36,199 nucleotides of DNA from Gemmatimonas sp. (GCA_011390935.1 JAABRL010000045.1:1-36199); one strand, 5' to 3'; positions 9,555 through 23,827 are shown, counted from the first letter of the stretch. Numbers and translations: made by a program. Notes: generated by a model not told the origin, from the sequence alone.

Positions 9555-11247
9555 ATGCAGCTTACGCTCTGGACGTACGAAGGACCGCCGCACGTGGGCG
9601 CCATGCGCATCGCCACCAGCATGGAGGGCGTGCACTATGTACTGCACGCGCCGCAGGGCGATACGTACGCCGACCTGCTGTTCACCATGATCGAGCGGCG
9701 TGATCGCCGTCCGCCTGTGACGTACACCACGTTTCAGGCGCGCGATCTCGGCGGCGATACCGCAGAACTCGTGAAGTCGTGTGTGCGCGATGCCTATGAA
9801 CGCTTCAAGCCGCGCGCCATGCTCGTGGGTGAGTCGTGCACGGCGGAGCTCATTCAGGATCAGCCGGGCACGCTGGCGCAGGGCATGGGCATTCCCATCC
9901 CGATCGTGAACCTCGAACTGCCGGCGTACTCCAAGAAGGAGAACTGGGGCGCGAGCGAGACGTTCTATCATCTCGTGCGCACGCTGCTGCTGCCGCAGGT
10001 GCCGGCACCGGGCACCGCACGTGCCGAACGACCGGCCGATCGCCGTCCCCGGGCCAACCTGCTCGGCGGCACACTGCTCGGGTTCCGCAATCGCGATGAT
10101 GTGCGTGAGATCACGCGCCTGCTCGCCGATCTCGGCGTGGACGTGCACGTGGTCGCACCGCAGGGCGCGACCCCCGAATCGCTGATGCGCATTCCGGAAG
10201 CCGACTTCAACGTCTGCCTGTATCCCGAAATCGCCGACACGACGTGCCGCTGGCTCGAACGCAGCTTCCGCATGCCCACCGTGCGCACGGTGCCCATCGG
10301 CATCGGCGCGACGCGCGACTTCATTCTCGAAGTGGGCAAGGTGGCCGGGGTCGATGTGCAGCCGATGCTCGAGCGCGAGCGTATCGGTGAGTCCACCATG
10401 GATTCCTCGCGCTCGCTGCTGCCGTGGTATTCGCGATCGGTGGACGCCACGTATCTCACCGGCAAGCGGGTGTTCATTTTCGGTGACGCCACGCATGTGA
10501 AGGCGGCGGCGCGCATCGCCGCCGAGGAACTCGGCTTCAAGATCGTAGGCCTTGGCACGTACAGCCGCGAGTATGCACGCGACATTCGCGAGCTTGGCGC
10601 GAAGTACGGTGTCGAGCCGGTCATCACCGATGACTACATCGACGTGGAGAAGGCGGTGGCCGACGCGGCCCCCGAACTCGTACTCGGCACGCAGATGGAA
10701 CGCCACATCGCCAAGCGGCTGGCGGTACCGTGTGCGGTGATCTCGTCGCCGATTCACGTGCAGGATGTACCGGCGCGGTACTCGCCGCAGATGGGATTCG
10801 AAGGCGCCAACGTGATCTTCGATACCTGGGTGCACCCGCTCATGATGGGGCTCGAAGAACATCTGTTGCAGATGTTCCGTGAGGATTTCGAGTTCGCCGA
10901 TGGTGCGGTGCCGAGCCATCTGCACAGCGTGCATGCTGGGGCCGCGTCCACGCCCGTTGTGGCGGGCGACGAATCGATGATTGCGCCCGAACCTGCGGTG
11001 CTCGTGGCCGATCTTGGCGAGCCCGAGATCGAGCGGGCCGCGGCAACCCCGGCGTTCAGTGCGGCGGCTGTTGCCGCTCCGGTGGCGCCAAGCGGTCCGG
11101 CGCCGTGGCTGCCCGACGCCGAGCGTGAACTCAAGAAGATTCCCTTCTTTGTGCGAGGCAAGGCCAAGCGCAATACGGAGCGCTACGCCGAAGAACACGG
11201 ACTTGCGCACATCACGGTAGACACGTTGTACGAGGCAAAGGCACACT

Positions 11248-11258
<11 letters not shown>
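9555..11258 (+). CDS. bchB: Dark-operative protochlorophyllide reductase subunit B
   Basis: Partner of BchN. The N-terminus [20 protein letters not shown] is the family start; Asp36 (in [12 protein letters not shown]) is the known fourth, non-Cys ligand of the NB cluster. The 567 residues exceed the usual size of somewhat over 500. The extra length is an Ala/Pro-rich linker at about residues 460-515, between the catalytic body and the C-terminal helical domain that begins at [25 protein letters not shown] at 9541-9545 supports ATG 9555, although the frame is open back to 9222 inside bchN. The end overlaps bchH by 11 bp. Confidence 0.97.
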
Positions 11259-16018
<4,760 letters not shown>

Positions 16019-16019
<1 letters not shown>

Positions 16020-16819
16020 TGAGCAAGCAGACCACACCGACTCCTGGTCCGTCGTTCGAGGGAACGCTGACAGGGGGTTCGCACGCCGCATCGGACAAGT
16101 ACCTCGAGCGGCGGGCCTGGATCGGTGAGTATTTCGACCAGACGGCCGCCGACGGCTGGCGCCAGCTCACCAGCGACGAGAAGGTGTCGAAGGTGCGAGC
16201 GACGGTGCGTGAAGGGCGCGATCGCATGCGGCATACGCTGCTGTCGTTCCTGCCCACCGACCTGCGCGGCTGGCGGGTGCTCGATGCCGGATGCGGCACC
16301 GGGATGCTGGCGGTGGATCTGGCGCTGCGCGGGGCCGAGGTGGTGGCGGTGGACCTGTCGCCCACGCTCGTGGGGTACGGCCGCGACCGGGCCGCGGCCG
16401 CGGGCGTGTCCGACCGGGTGGTCTTTCACGATGGCGACATGCTCGACCCCGCGTACGGGGCGGTGGACGCCGTGGTGGCCATGGACTCGCTCATCCATTA
16501 CGATCTTCCGCACATTATTGAGGCCCTCACGTCCCTTGCGGCACGGACGCGAGGCCCCATCGTGTATACGGTGGCGCCGTGGACCCCGATTCTGGGGCCA
16601 CTGCTCACCATCGGTCGGCTGTTCCCTCAGCGGGATCGGTCGCCTCGCATTGTCCCCACCGCGGAGCGCAGGCTTCGTGGGGCGATTGCGGCGGCGCCAT
16701 CGCTCGCGGGGTGGACCAGTGGCCGGACGCAGCGCATCGAGCGAGGCTTCTATCGCTCGCAGGCGTACGAACTGATTCGCACCGACGCGTCGGTGCCTAC
16801 GGCAGGAGCACGAGCATGA
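16019..16819 (+). CDS. bchM: Mg-protoporphyrin IX methyltransferase
   Basis: Transfers a methyl group from S-adenosylmethionine to the C13 propionate of Mg-protoporphyrin IX, preparing it for AcsF. The 266-residue class I methyltransferase has the SAM-binding motif VLDAGCGTGMLAVDLALRG starting near residue 87, an acidic motif II (AVDLSPTLV) and the BchM-typical HYDLPHIIEAL region near residue 160. The N-terminal YFDQTAADGWRQLTSDEKVS is also characteristic. The ATG lies in a TGATG overlap with bchL, and the TGA overlaps the next small gene by ATGA, so the three are likely translated in a coupled way. Confidence 0.96.
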
Positions 16820-17142
16820 CCGGTTGGATTGTTGGATCGCTGGGCGCGGCGCTGGTGGCCGGCTGGTTTGTGGCCACCCGACGCACCGACGTGAAGTGCA
16901 CCGTGGACCTCGAGTCCACGCACGATCATTTTCACGCGCACGTCGATCTTGACGGCGTGGAAGTGAACGAAGGAGACGCGGTGCTCGTGCACGGCACCCC
17001 CAATCGCATTCCGTTCGGCACCGTGCGCTCGTTCGAGAGCACGGCCACCGTGTACCGCGCCAGCTGGATCAAGCGGGCCACGGTGCGACTGTTTGGCAGC
17101 AGCGAGATTTCGGCGCTGTACGAAGTCGGCTTCGAAGGCTGA
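16816..17142 (+). CDS. Unknown small membrane-anchored protein between bchM and acsF
   Basis: A 108-residue protein I do not recognise. It begins with one hydrophobic segment (about residues 3-20, GWIVGSLGAALVAGWFVA). A polar, probably beta-rich domain follows, with VKCTVDLESTHDHFHAHVDL (four His close together near 36-42), then EVNEGDAVLVHGTPNRIPFG and a C-terminus ending YEVGFEG. ATG 16816 has AGGAG 8 bases upstream and overlaps the bchM stop by 4 bp, so it is a genuine operon member. It ends 20 bp before acsF. Position suggests a helper of the AcsF cyclase or of the photosynthetic complex; no motif proves either. It is not obviously Ycf54. Confidence 0.75.
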   Translation: MTGWIVGSLGAALVAGWFVATRRTDVKCTVDLESTHDHFHAHVDLDGVEVNEGDAVLVHGTPNRIPFGTVRSFESTATVYRASWIKRATVRLFGSSEISALYEVGFEG

Positions 17143-17162
17143 GTCCCCGGACCACCGAGACC

Positions 17163-18248
17163 ATGTACCAGACGACAACACAAGCGCCGCTGCGCGTGAA
17201 GCAGCCGCCCAACGAGAGCACCCGCATTGCACAGCAGGATGCGATGCTCACGCCGCGGTTCTACACCACCGACTTCGAGGCGCTGAACAATCTCAAGGTG
17301 ACGCCGGAGAATCGCGCCATGTGGGACGCGATCCTCAAGGAGTTCCGCGACGATCCGAACAAGAACCACTTCAAGCGCAACGCCGATTTCGATGCCGACT
17401 TCAGCGGCATGGATCCGGAGCTGCGCGAGCAGTTCATGGACTTCCTGGTGAGCTCGGTCACGGCCGAGTTCTCGGGGTGCATTCTGTACGCCGAGATCAA
17501 GAAGCGCGTGAAGAATCCCGATGTGCGCGAGCTGTTCGGCTTCATGAGCCGCGACGAGGGGCGCCACGCCGGGTTCATCAACCACACCCTCAACGACTTC
17601 GACGTGGCGGTCGACCTGTCGTTCCTCACCAAGGCGAAGAAGTACACGTACTTCAAGCCCAAGTTCATCTACTACGCCACGTACCTGTCGGAGAAGATCG
17701 GCTACGCGCGGTACATCACCATCTATCGCAACTTCGAGAAGCAGCCGGACAAGCGCTTCCACCCGATCTTCAAGTGGTTCGAGAACTGGTGCCTCGACGA
17801 GTTCCGCCATGGGGAAGCGTTCGCCGTGCTCATGCGCTCCAACCCCGAGTATCTCGAGGGGCGCAACAAGCTGTGGATCCGCTTCTTCCTGCTGGCCGTG
17901 TTCTGCACGATGTACGTGCGCGATCACGCGCGTCGCCCGTTTTTCGAGGCGATGGGCATGGACCCCGATGTGTTCGACAAGGAAGTCATCACGCTCACGA
18001 ACCTGATCAGTCGGCAGTGTTTCCCGGAGACCATCAACACCGACAACCCGAAGTTCTGGGCGCTGCTGGAGGAGATGTGGGAGAACACGGAGCAGATGAA
18101 CCGGATCGAGAAGGCGGGCGGCGTGCTGTCCGCGGTGCGGGTGGCGGCGCTCAAGATGGCGAACGCGCTCGTGTTCCTGCGGTTGTTCATGCTCACGCCG
18201 CACCGGCAGGCGCTGCCGGCCGACGTGCGGGTCGAACCGGTCTGGTGA
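17163..18248 (+). CDS. acsF: Aerobic Mg-protoporphyrin IX monomethyl ester (oxidative) cyclase
   Basis: Di-iron monooxygenase that forms the isocyclic ring E with O2, giving 3,8-divinyl protochlorophyllide. The 361-residue protein carries the carboxylate/His ligands of a ferritin-like four-helix bundle: Glu102 (SVTAEFSG), Glu132 and His135 (DEGRH), and Glu213 and His216 (DEFRH) with Glu218. No anaerobic BchE is seen in the window, consistent with an organism needing oxygen for pigment synthesis. It follows the unknown 108-residue gene and is followed 10 bp later by lhaA. The ribosome site is weak (GAGA). Confidence 0.97.
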   Translation: MYQTTTQAPLRVKQPPNESTRIAQQDAMLTPRFYTTDFEALNNLKVTPENRAMWDAILKEFRDDPNKNHFKRNADFDADFSGMDPELREQFMDFLVSSVTAEFSGCILYAEIKKRVKNPDVRELFGFMSRDEGRHAGFINHTLNDFDVAVDLSFLTKAKKYTYFKPKFIYYATYLSEKIGYARYITIYRNFEKQPDKRFHPIFKWFENWCLDEFRHGEAFAVLMRSNPEYLEGRNKLWIRFFLLAVFCTMYVRDHARRPFFEAMGMDPDVFDKEVITLTNLISRQCFPETINTDNPKFWALLEEMWENTEQMNRIEKAGGVLSAVRVAALKMANALVFLRLFMLTPHRQALPADVRVEPVW

Positions 18249-18258
18249 GGCGGCGCTG

Positions 18259-19716
18259 ATGGCGGGACGCATGGAAGGCGCGCTGGTGAAAACGTGGGCG
18301 AAGGTGGGGTCGCGCAAATGGCTCCCCTTCGCCGACGTCGCGAGTGCGGATTTGCCGTTCAGTCGCCTGCTGCGGCTGTCCATGTTCAACCTGTCGGTTG
18401 GCATGGTGCAGACGCTGTTCGTGGGCACGCTCAATCGCGTGATGATCATCGAGCTGGCGGTGCCGGCGTCGGTGGTGGCAATCATGCTCGCCATTCCGTT
18501 GCTGGCGGCGCCGTTCCGTGCGCTGGTGGGGTTCAAGTCGGACACCCATCGCAGCGTGCTTGGGCTCAAGCGCGTTCCGTATTTGTGGCTTGGCTCGTGG
18601 TTGCAGTTCAGCGGGCTGGCGATCATGCCGTTTGCGCTGCTGGTCCTGTCGGAGGCTGGCGCGCGGACGCCCGTGTGGCTCGGTTGGGCAGGGGCCGGCC
18701 TGGCGTTCCTGCTGGCGGGCGCCGGTGCGCACACCACGCAGACGGCGGGCCTTGCACTGGCCACGGATGTGGTGGATGAGGACAAGCGGCCACGCGTGAT
18801 TGCGTTGATGTACCTCATGATGCTGCTCGGCACGTTGATCGCCGCGCTGGTGCTCGAAACGTCGCTACGCGATTTCAACGAACTGAAGCTGATTCAGGTG
18901 ATTCAGGCCACGGCGGTGTTCACGGTGGTGTGCAACCTCGTGTCGCTGTGGAAGCAGGAGGCACGGCAGCCGGGCGTGGTGCCGTACGCCAAGGGAGAGC
19001 GGCGTCCGCAGTTCCGTGAAGCGTGGGCGACGTTCGTGGCGGGTGGCAGTGCGGTGCGACTGCTGGTCGCGTCGGGGTTGGGGTTCTTTGCCTTCAACCT
19101 GCAGGATGTGTTGCTGGAGCCATACGGCGGTGAGATTCTCGGACTGTCCGTGTCGGCGACGACGGGGCTGACGGCGATCATGGCGATTGGTGCGGTGGGC
19201 GCGTTCATCATGGCGGCGCTGTCCCTTCGCATCGGCACGCATCCGATCGTGTTGGCAGGCATCGGAGCCGTCATCGGCATGTTCGGCTTCTTTCTCATCA
19301 CCGTCTCCGGGCCGATGGGGCTCTCCGGACTCTTCCGGGTGGGCACGCTGGTGATCGGTTTTGGTGAAGGACTGTTTGGTGTTGGCACGTTGTCCACGGC
19401 CATGGCGCTTCGTGATCCGTCGCAGCATGGTATTGCATTGGGCGCGTGGGGCGCGGTGTTTGCCACCGCCGAAGGGTCTTCGTTCGCCGTCAGTGGTATC
19501 TTGAAGGATTGGCTGTCGCATCTGTCCGATGCCGGACGGTTCAGCCCATCGTTCAGCACGCCCACCATGCCGTATTCGGTGGTGTATGTGCTCGAAATTG
19601 TTGTACTGCTCGCCACGCTCATTGCCCTCGTGCCGCTGGTGCGGCGTCGGGTTTCAGCGTCCCGCGAGGAGGAAGTGGTGGCCCGACCCTTTGGCCTGGC
19701 TGATATTCCCGCGTAG
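18259..19716 (+). CDS. lhaA: LH1 assembly protein, PucC/LhaA family
   Basis: Polytopic membrane protein (485 residues, about 12 segments) needed in purple bacteria for efficient assembly of the LH1 ring. The diagnostic N-terminus has [20 protein letters not shown] then [39 protein letters not shown] lies near residue 285. It is a paralogue of the PucC-family gene at 2665-3987, which shares the NRVM-ELA-PAS motif. GAGG 8 bases before ATG 18259 supports the start. Immediately upstream of the puh genes, the same neighbour relation as in proteobacterial clusters. Confidence 0.95.
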   Translation: MAGRMEGALVKTWAKVGSRKWLPFADVASADLPFSRLLRLSMFNLSVGMVQTLFVGTLNRVMIIELAVPASVVAIMLAIPLLAAPFRALVGFKSDTHRSVLGLKRVPYLWLGSWLQFSGLAIMPFALLVLSEAGARTPVWLGWAGAGLAFLLAGAGAHTTQTAGLALATDVVDEDKRPRVIALMYLMMLLGTLIAALVLETSLRDFNELKLIQVIQATAVFTVVCNLVSLWKQEARQPGVVPYAKGERRPQFREAWATFVAGGSAVRLLVASGLGFFAFNLQDVLLEPYGGEILGLSVSATTGLTAIMAIGAVGAFIMAALSLRIGTHPIVLAGIGAVIGMFGFFLITVSGPMGLSGLFRVGTLVIGFGEGLFGVGTLSTAMALRDPSQHGIALGAWGAVFATAEGSSFAVSGILKDWLSHLSDAGRFSPSFSTPTMPYSVVYVLEIVVLLATLIALVPLVRRRVSASREEEVVARPFGLADIPA

Positions 19717-19751
19717 TTCACGCGGCTTCACACTCCATTACGGAGCTGATC

Positions 19752-19952
19752 ATGCAGATTGATGGTGCCTCGATTGCGTTGTACGCGTTCTGGATCTTCT
19801 TCGCGGGGTTGATCATCTACCTGCGTCGAGAAGACAAGCGCGAGGGATATCCGCTCGATTCCCCGCAGGGGCCGCGTGAAGGCTGGCCGCCGATGCCCAA
19901 GGAGAAGAAGGAGTACCTCCACGCCCACCACGCCACTGAGGAGACACACTGA
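19752..19952 (+). CDS. puhA: Reaction centre H subunit, transmembrane piece (split puhA)
   Basis: A 66-residue protein matching only the N-terminal part of PuhA. A transmembrane helix (about residues 8-24, [17 protein letters not shown]) is followed by [20 protein letters not shown], the typical exit segment, and then [25 protein letters not shown] lies 5 bases before ATG 19752. It ends with TGA in a TGATG junction with the next gene, which carries the rest of PuhA in a different frame. The conventional PuhA is one chain of about 260 residues; here the two products add up to 248. The break falls in the linker between helix and cytoplasmic domain, so the pieces could work as separate chains. 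Confidence 0.9.
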   Translation: MQIDGASIALYAFWIFFAGLIIYLRREDKREGYPLDSPQGPREGWPPMPKEKKEYLHAHHATEETH

Positions 19953-20500
19953 TGGCCGAGTATGAACTCAAGGCCGTTCCGGCCGATCGGTACAACGGGT
20001 CGCCGATCATTCCGACCGGCAACCCGATGGTCGACGGCATCGGTCCCGCCGCGTGGGCGAATCGCTCCGATACGCCCGATCTCACGGTGCACGGCAAGAC
20101 CAAGATCGTGCCCATGCGTACCGCGCCCGGCTACACGATTGCAAGCAACGATCCGGATCCGCGTGGTCTGCCGGTGATTGCCGCTGACAAGCAGGTCGCC
20201 GGCACGGTGCTTGACGTGTGGGTCGATCGCTCCGAGCCGCAGGTCCGCTACTACGAAGTGCAGCTCGCCGGCACCGAAGAGCGCCGTCTGCTCCCCGCCG
20301 GCTACGTGCAGTGGCCCAACTTCGGCCTCTGGGGCAACGACAAGTTGCTCGTGAAGGCGATCACGGCCGCGCAGTTCCGCGACGTGCCCACCACCAAGCG
20401 CGATGACCAGATCACGTTGCTCGAAGAAGATCGCATCATGGCGTACTACGCCGGCGGTCATCTCTACGCAATGGAAGGGCGCGCGGAGCCGTTGATCTGA
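19952..20500 (+). CDS. puhA: Reaction centre H subunit, cytoplasmic domain (split puhA)
   Basis: A 182-residue protein equal to the soluble PRC-barrel-containing part of PuhA, which caps the L and M subunits and shapes proton entry to QB. Seen are PIIPTGNPMVDGIGPAAWAN (the PxxDGVGPASW segment of the family), KTKIVPMRTAPGYTIAS, GTVLDVWVDRSEPQVRYYEV and the C-terminal QITLLEEDRIMAYYAGGHLY. It has no membrane helix. It begins with its own ATG, preceded by GAGGAGA (19937-19943), so it is independently initiated and not just a readthrough fragment. The one-base overlap with the preceding gene suggests coupled translation. It overlaps puhB in the same TGATG way. Confidence 0.93.
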   Translation: MAEYELKAVPADRYNGSPIIPTGNPMVDGIGPAAWANRSDTPDLTVHGKTKIVPMRTAPGYTIASNDPDPRGLPVIAADKQVAGTVLDVWVDRSEPQVRYYEVQLAGTEERRLLPAGYVQWPNFGLWGNDKLLVKAITAAQFRDVPTTKRDDQITLLEEDRIMAYYAGGHLYAMEGRAEPLI

Positions 20501-21192
20501 TGACGCTGCCGTCACCAACGGACGCACCGGGCGACGCCGAGTCGGCCACCCCGGTGTTCATCCGCGGGGTGGCCCACGCGCTCCCGCCCGGCGAACGACT
20601 GCTGTGGCAGGGCACGCCGGAGCCGGGGCTCGTGGCCCGACACGTATTCCACCGCTGGCTGGTGATCGGCTACTTCGCGATCGTCACCGGGTGGTGGGCA
20701 TTCGGCACGTACGGCAAGGTGGAGATGGACGCGTTCCTGCCCATGCTCGGCATGCGGCTCGGATTGGCCGCGCTCGTGATCGGCACCGTCGAGTTTCTCG
20801 CGCGAACGGTCGCCAAGACCACGATCTACGCGATCACCAGCAAGCGACTCGTGCTCAAGATCGGCATGGTGTTGCCGATGTCCATCAACGTGCCGTTCAA
20901 CGTGCTGCTCAACGCCGCCGTGGGTCGGTTCCGCGATGGCTCGGGGCAGATTGCGCTCACGCTGATGCCGGGGAACCGACTCGCCTACGTGGCGCTGTGG
21001 CCGCACTGCAAGGTGTTCAACGTGACCCAGCCACAGCCGGTGCTGCGTGGCTTGGCCGATCCCGAGGCGGTCGCGGCTGTGCTGCGTGACGCCGTCCTGG
21101 CGGACGCCACCGAACGTGCCGAAACGCTCGAGGTCGGTGAAGCGACGCGTGCGTCGGTGCCGGCGTCCAGCGCCGTGTTGCAGCCATCCTGA
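20500..21192 (+). CDS. puhB: Photosynthetic complex assembly protein PuhB
   Basis: Integral membrane helper for reaction centre assembly. The 230-residue protein starts a PH-like domain with LPPGERLLWQGTPEPGLVAR (about residue 28). Two to three membrane helices follow (WLVIGYFAIVTGWWAFG; LGLAALVIGTVEFLA), then IYAITSKRLVLKIGMVLPMS and the conserved NVPFNVLLNAAV region. It overlaps the preceding PuhA piece by one base and precedes puhC by 20 bp, as in proteobacterial puhABC. Confidence 0.94.
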   Translation: MTLPSPTDAPGDAESATPVFIRGVAHALPPGERLLWQGTPEPGLVARHVFHRWLVIGYFAIVTGWWAFGTYGKVEMDAFLPMLGMRLGLAALVIGTVEFLARTVAKTTIYAITSKRLVLKIGMVLPMSINVPFNVLLNAAVGRFRDGSGQIALTLMPGNRLAYVALWPHCKVFNVTQPQPVLRGLADPEAVAAVLRDAVLADATERAETLEVGEATRASVPASSAVLQPS

Positions 21193-21212
21193 TTTCGCGA
21201 CTGACAACGAAT

Positions 21213-21767
21213 ATGAGTGCCAACGTTCACTTCGAGCCGGAACCCGGGAGTCGCGATGCGATGCCCGGGATCGGCGTCCCGAAGCCCGCGCTGTACATGG
21301 CGGCGGTGCTGATCCTGCTCGTCTTCGCGCTTGCGATTTCGGCGCGCATCTTCGGCTTCGGTGCCTTCTCCGAGCCCCAGGGCACCGCGCTGCTCACGCG
21401 CTCGCTCACGTTCACCGATGCAGCCGACGGCGGCATCTATGTGCACGATGCCGAAACGAACACCCTCGCCACCACGCTCGAACCGGGGACGAGCAACTTC
21501 GTGCGCGGCGCCTTGCGTGCGCTCGTACGCAAACGCCGCCTCGCCAACATCGGCCCGGAAATCCCGTTTGTGCTCACGCGCTACGACGACGGACGCCTCG
21601 TGCTCCGGGACTCGGCCACCAAGGCCAGCGTGACGATCTCCAGCTTCGGCCCGACGCAGATGGAGGCGTTCGATCCGCTGCTCATCGTAGGGCGAACGCC
21701 CGGAGCCGGCGCGCCGTCGTCCGGTACGTCATCGGTCGGCACCACGCCCTCCGCGGGCGCACCGTAA
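21213..21767 (+). CDS. puhC: Photosynthetic complex assembly protein PuhC
   Basis: A 184-residue protein with one N-terminal membrane anchor (about residues 27-47, LYMAAVLILLVFALAISARI) and a periplasmic domain. The family pattern is present: RSLTFTDAADGGIYVHDAET, then SNFVRGALRALVRKRR, then VLTRYDDGRLVLRDSATKAS. The last 25 residues are Gly/Ser/Pro-rich and not conserved. In purple bacteria PuhC helps reaction centre and LH1 organisation. It is the last gene of the plus-strand operon, followed by a strong terminator. Confidence 0.9.
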   Translation: MSANVHFEPEPGSRDAMPGIGVPKPALYMAAVLILLVFALAISARIFGFGAFSEPQGTALLTRSLTFTDAADGGIYVHDAETNTLATTLEPGTSNFVRGALRALVRKRRLANIGPEIPFVLTRYDDGRLVLRDSATKASVTISSFGPTQMEAFDPLLIVGRTPGAGAPSSGTSSVGTTPSAGAP

Positions 21768-21780
21768 GCCGGTTGCCACG

Positions 21781-21811
21781 ACGCCACGCGATGCCGCGTG
21801 GCGTTTCTGTT
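21781..21811 (+). terminator. Intrinsic terminator of the bchF-puhC operon
   Basis: ACGCCACGCG (21781-21790), loop ATGC, CGCGTGGCGT (21795-21804): a perfect 10-bp GC-rich stem, followed by TTTCTGTT. It lies 13 bp after the puhC stop. On the opposite strand no T-run follows, so it acts mainly on the plus strand. It touches the stop codon of the convergent gene at 21810. Confidence 0.85.
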
Positions 21812-23780
21812 ACCGCGATCGTGTGCCGCGCGCTTCGACCGTAATCTCGCACGCCACGCCCTTCGCTCCCTGCACGCGTCGATAGCCGATCACGGTGACC
21901 TGCATGGCGAGCGTGCCATCTTCACTGAATCGGCCATTCAATCGCGTGGTAAGCGCGGTCGCCAGCTGCTCCTGCCCGGGCATGATGCGGAACGTGCTCG
22001 CAAAGAAACCATCGGCATCCATGACCGACGGAAAGGTGTCGCCACCGGCGAACGCGATGGACAGCGTATCGTCCCCCGCGCGATGGCGAACAGTTGACGC
22101 ATCGGCCCCTGACGGACCTCGCCACAGATCACGACAGGCGGCGGATCCGTTCACGCGCGCCGCTTCATACGTCACAGCGTAGCGACCGCCCACACTTGTC
22201 GCACGGCGATCGGTCACGGAACGGTTGACGCTGCCCGCCTGCTGACGAAAGCGAACGGCGCTTCCGAACTCGGTGATGATCTCATCGATGTCGTCTTTCG
22301 CGAACTCGTACCGCAGCCCCGTCTCGGCATCGCGAAACACCACCGACGACACGTGGATCACTTCGGTGCGTCCCGTAATGCGGCGCCCGCTGAGCAGGCG
22401 CAGCTGATCGAGTCCGGGTGTGGCCGCCGCATTGGCGTTGGCCGCCGACACGGGCGCCGAGACACTCGGTGCCACCGTGCGCGTGGTCGGTGCGGCCTGC
22501 GCGGGCGCGGCGGTATTGGTACTGGCGCCCGATGGCGGTGACGTGGCGCCCGCGCGAGCGGATGGGGCCACGCTGGTCAGGCGCGGCGCCGGCCGCACCG
22601 CCGGCGCAACGCGGCGCACACGCGACGCATCGCCGCCTTGCACCGGCAGCGCGTTGCGCGTCACGCCCGGTACACCCGGCGCGAGCGGTGATACGCTCGC
22701 CGGCAACGTGGGCACACTCGCGCTGTCGCCGCGCGTGAGCGCGCGCGCGTTCGAGCGTGCGGCAAGCTCGAGGTATGCGTTAGGCGTCGCGCCTTCGGCG
22801 GGGAGTCGCGTCATGGCAAGCGAGATCGCACCGCCGGTGCCCGCGGCCATTGGCACCACCGTGGCCTGCCCACCGACACCAATGCCCGCGGACAGTGCAC
22901 GCGCATCGGTGGTTGAGCGGCTCGAGGGCGCGCTGCGCGTGGGTTCCGTTACGGTATACGTCGTGGGAATCTCCGCGCCGCTTGCATCACTCACTCCAAT
23001 GCCCGCGCCGCCAAGGGTCGCCTGAACACTGTCGGCGAAGTCGTCGGCCACCGCGGCGGCGACCGTCGGTACGCGCGGCGGTGCACTGTCTGCGCGCAGC
23101 GCCGCGCTCGCGAAGATGTAGATGTAGCTGCTTACCGCGATCGCCGCCGTCCCGATCGCGACGCGCGTAGCGTTCGCCACCGCCCAGCTGTTGGCGGCGC
23201 CGCCTGGCATACGCACGGGTGGCGTCCACGCGTTCGGACGCGCGTAGGCTGCGGGCGGCGCGTATGTGCCGCGCCACGGGGCCGTGGATCCCGTTGAGGG
23301 CGGGGCGGTCATCGGCGAGCGCGCCGCAGCACGGAGCGGCGCGGCACTCGTTGCCGCTGCACCCTCAGGGCGTCGGGTGGGCCACTGCGGCGTGAGCGGC
23401 TCCGGCTCCGGTGCGTCCACCGACGCGGTGAGCTGACTGATGTCGATGCAGCCGAGCGCATACCCCCACGCTTCCACGGCCCAGCGCGCGACCTCGGGTT
23501 GCAGGAAACGATCGTTCACCCAGCGCATTACCAGCGGCGTGCTCTTGGCGCTCCACAGCGCCGGTGCCATGGAGGTGCGCGGCAGACTGTCCACCACACC
23601 GCGGTCGATCGCCTCGATGAGCAGATTGGCGAGCGGACGCGCATCGCTGCCGACTTCATCGAGCAAACGATTGCGAAACACCGCGAGTGACGGACGCGAC
23701 CAGTCGTCCACATCGCTGACCAGACGATGCAGGGCCTCGCGCATGCTGCGGCGCGCGTCGGTGACGGTGGCAGTGGACAT
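21810..23780 (-). CDS. Unknown membrane-anchored protein, paralogue of the gene at 23828-25261
   Basis: A 656-residue protein of unknown function. Residues about 10-112 form a helical domain with FRNRLLDEVGSDARPLANLL and EVARWAVEAWGYALG. A Pro/Ala-rich stretch follows, then one membrane segment (about 206-228, VAIGTAAIAVSSYIYIFASA). A long Ala/Thr/Pro/Ser-rich low-complexity region runs to about 500. The C-terminal beta-rich domain has two Cys (GSAACRDL and GVACEITVEARGTR). N-domain, single helix, linker and C-domain order equals that of the next gene upstream, so they are duplicates that have diverged. ATG 23780 is preferred because the N-domain starts just after it; the frame is open upstream into its neighbour, and no good ribosome site is seen. 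Last gene of the vWA-phosphatase-kinase operon. Confidence 0.78.
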   Translation of the reverse strand: MSTATVTDARRSMREALHRLVSDVDDWSRPSLAVFRNRLLDEVGSDARPLANLLIEAIDRGVVDSLPRTSMAPALWSAKSTPLVMRWVNDRFLQPEVARWAVEAWGYALGCIDISQLTASVDAPEPEPLTPQWPTRRPEGAAATSAAPLRAAARSPMTAPPSTGSTAPWRGTYAPPAAYARPNAWTPPVRMPGGAANSWAVANATRVAIGTAAIAVSSYIYIFASAALRADSAPPRVPTVAAAVADDFADSVQATLGGAGIGVSDASGAEIPTTYTVTEPTRSAPSSRSTTDARALSAGIGVGGQATVVPMAAGTGGAISLAMTRLPAEGATPNAYLELAARSNARALTRGDSASVPTLPASVSPLAPGVPGVTRNALPVQGGDASRVRRVAPAVRPAPRLTSVAPSARAGATSPPSGASTNTAAPAQAAPTTRTVAPSVSAPVSAANANAAATPGLDQLRLLSGRRITGRTEVIHVSSVVFRDAETGLRYEFAKDDIDEIITEFGSAVRFRQQAGSVNRSVTDRRATSVGGRYAVTYEAARVNGSAACRDLWRGPSGADASTVRHRAGDDTLSIAFAGGDTFPSVMDADGFFASTFRIMPGQEQLATALTTRLNGRFSEDGTLAMQVTVIGYRRVQGAKGVACEITVEARGTRSR

Positions 23781-23827
23781 GGGGTGTTCTACGACAAACG
23801 CGCCGAGAGGTTCGATCGGTCCCGCGA

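Noticed and set aside
16816..17142. Naming the 108-residue gene bciE or ycf54
   Set aside because: Only position next to acsF supports it; I could not match family motifs, and it has an N-terminal membrane helix I cannot tie to either family.
19940..19960. Split puhA as a simple sequencing error or decaying pseudogene
   Set aside because: The second piece has its own ATG and GAGGAGA, the break lies in the linker, and both pieces keep all conserved parts; though only independent data can exclude an error.
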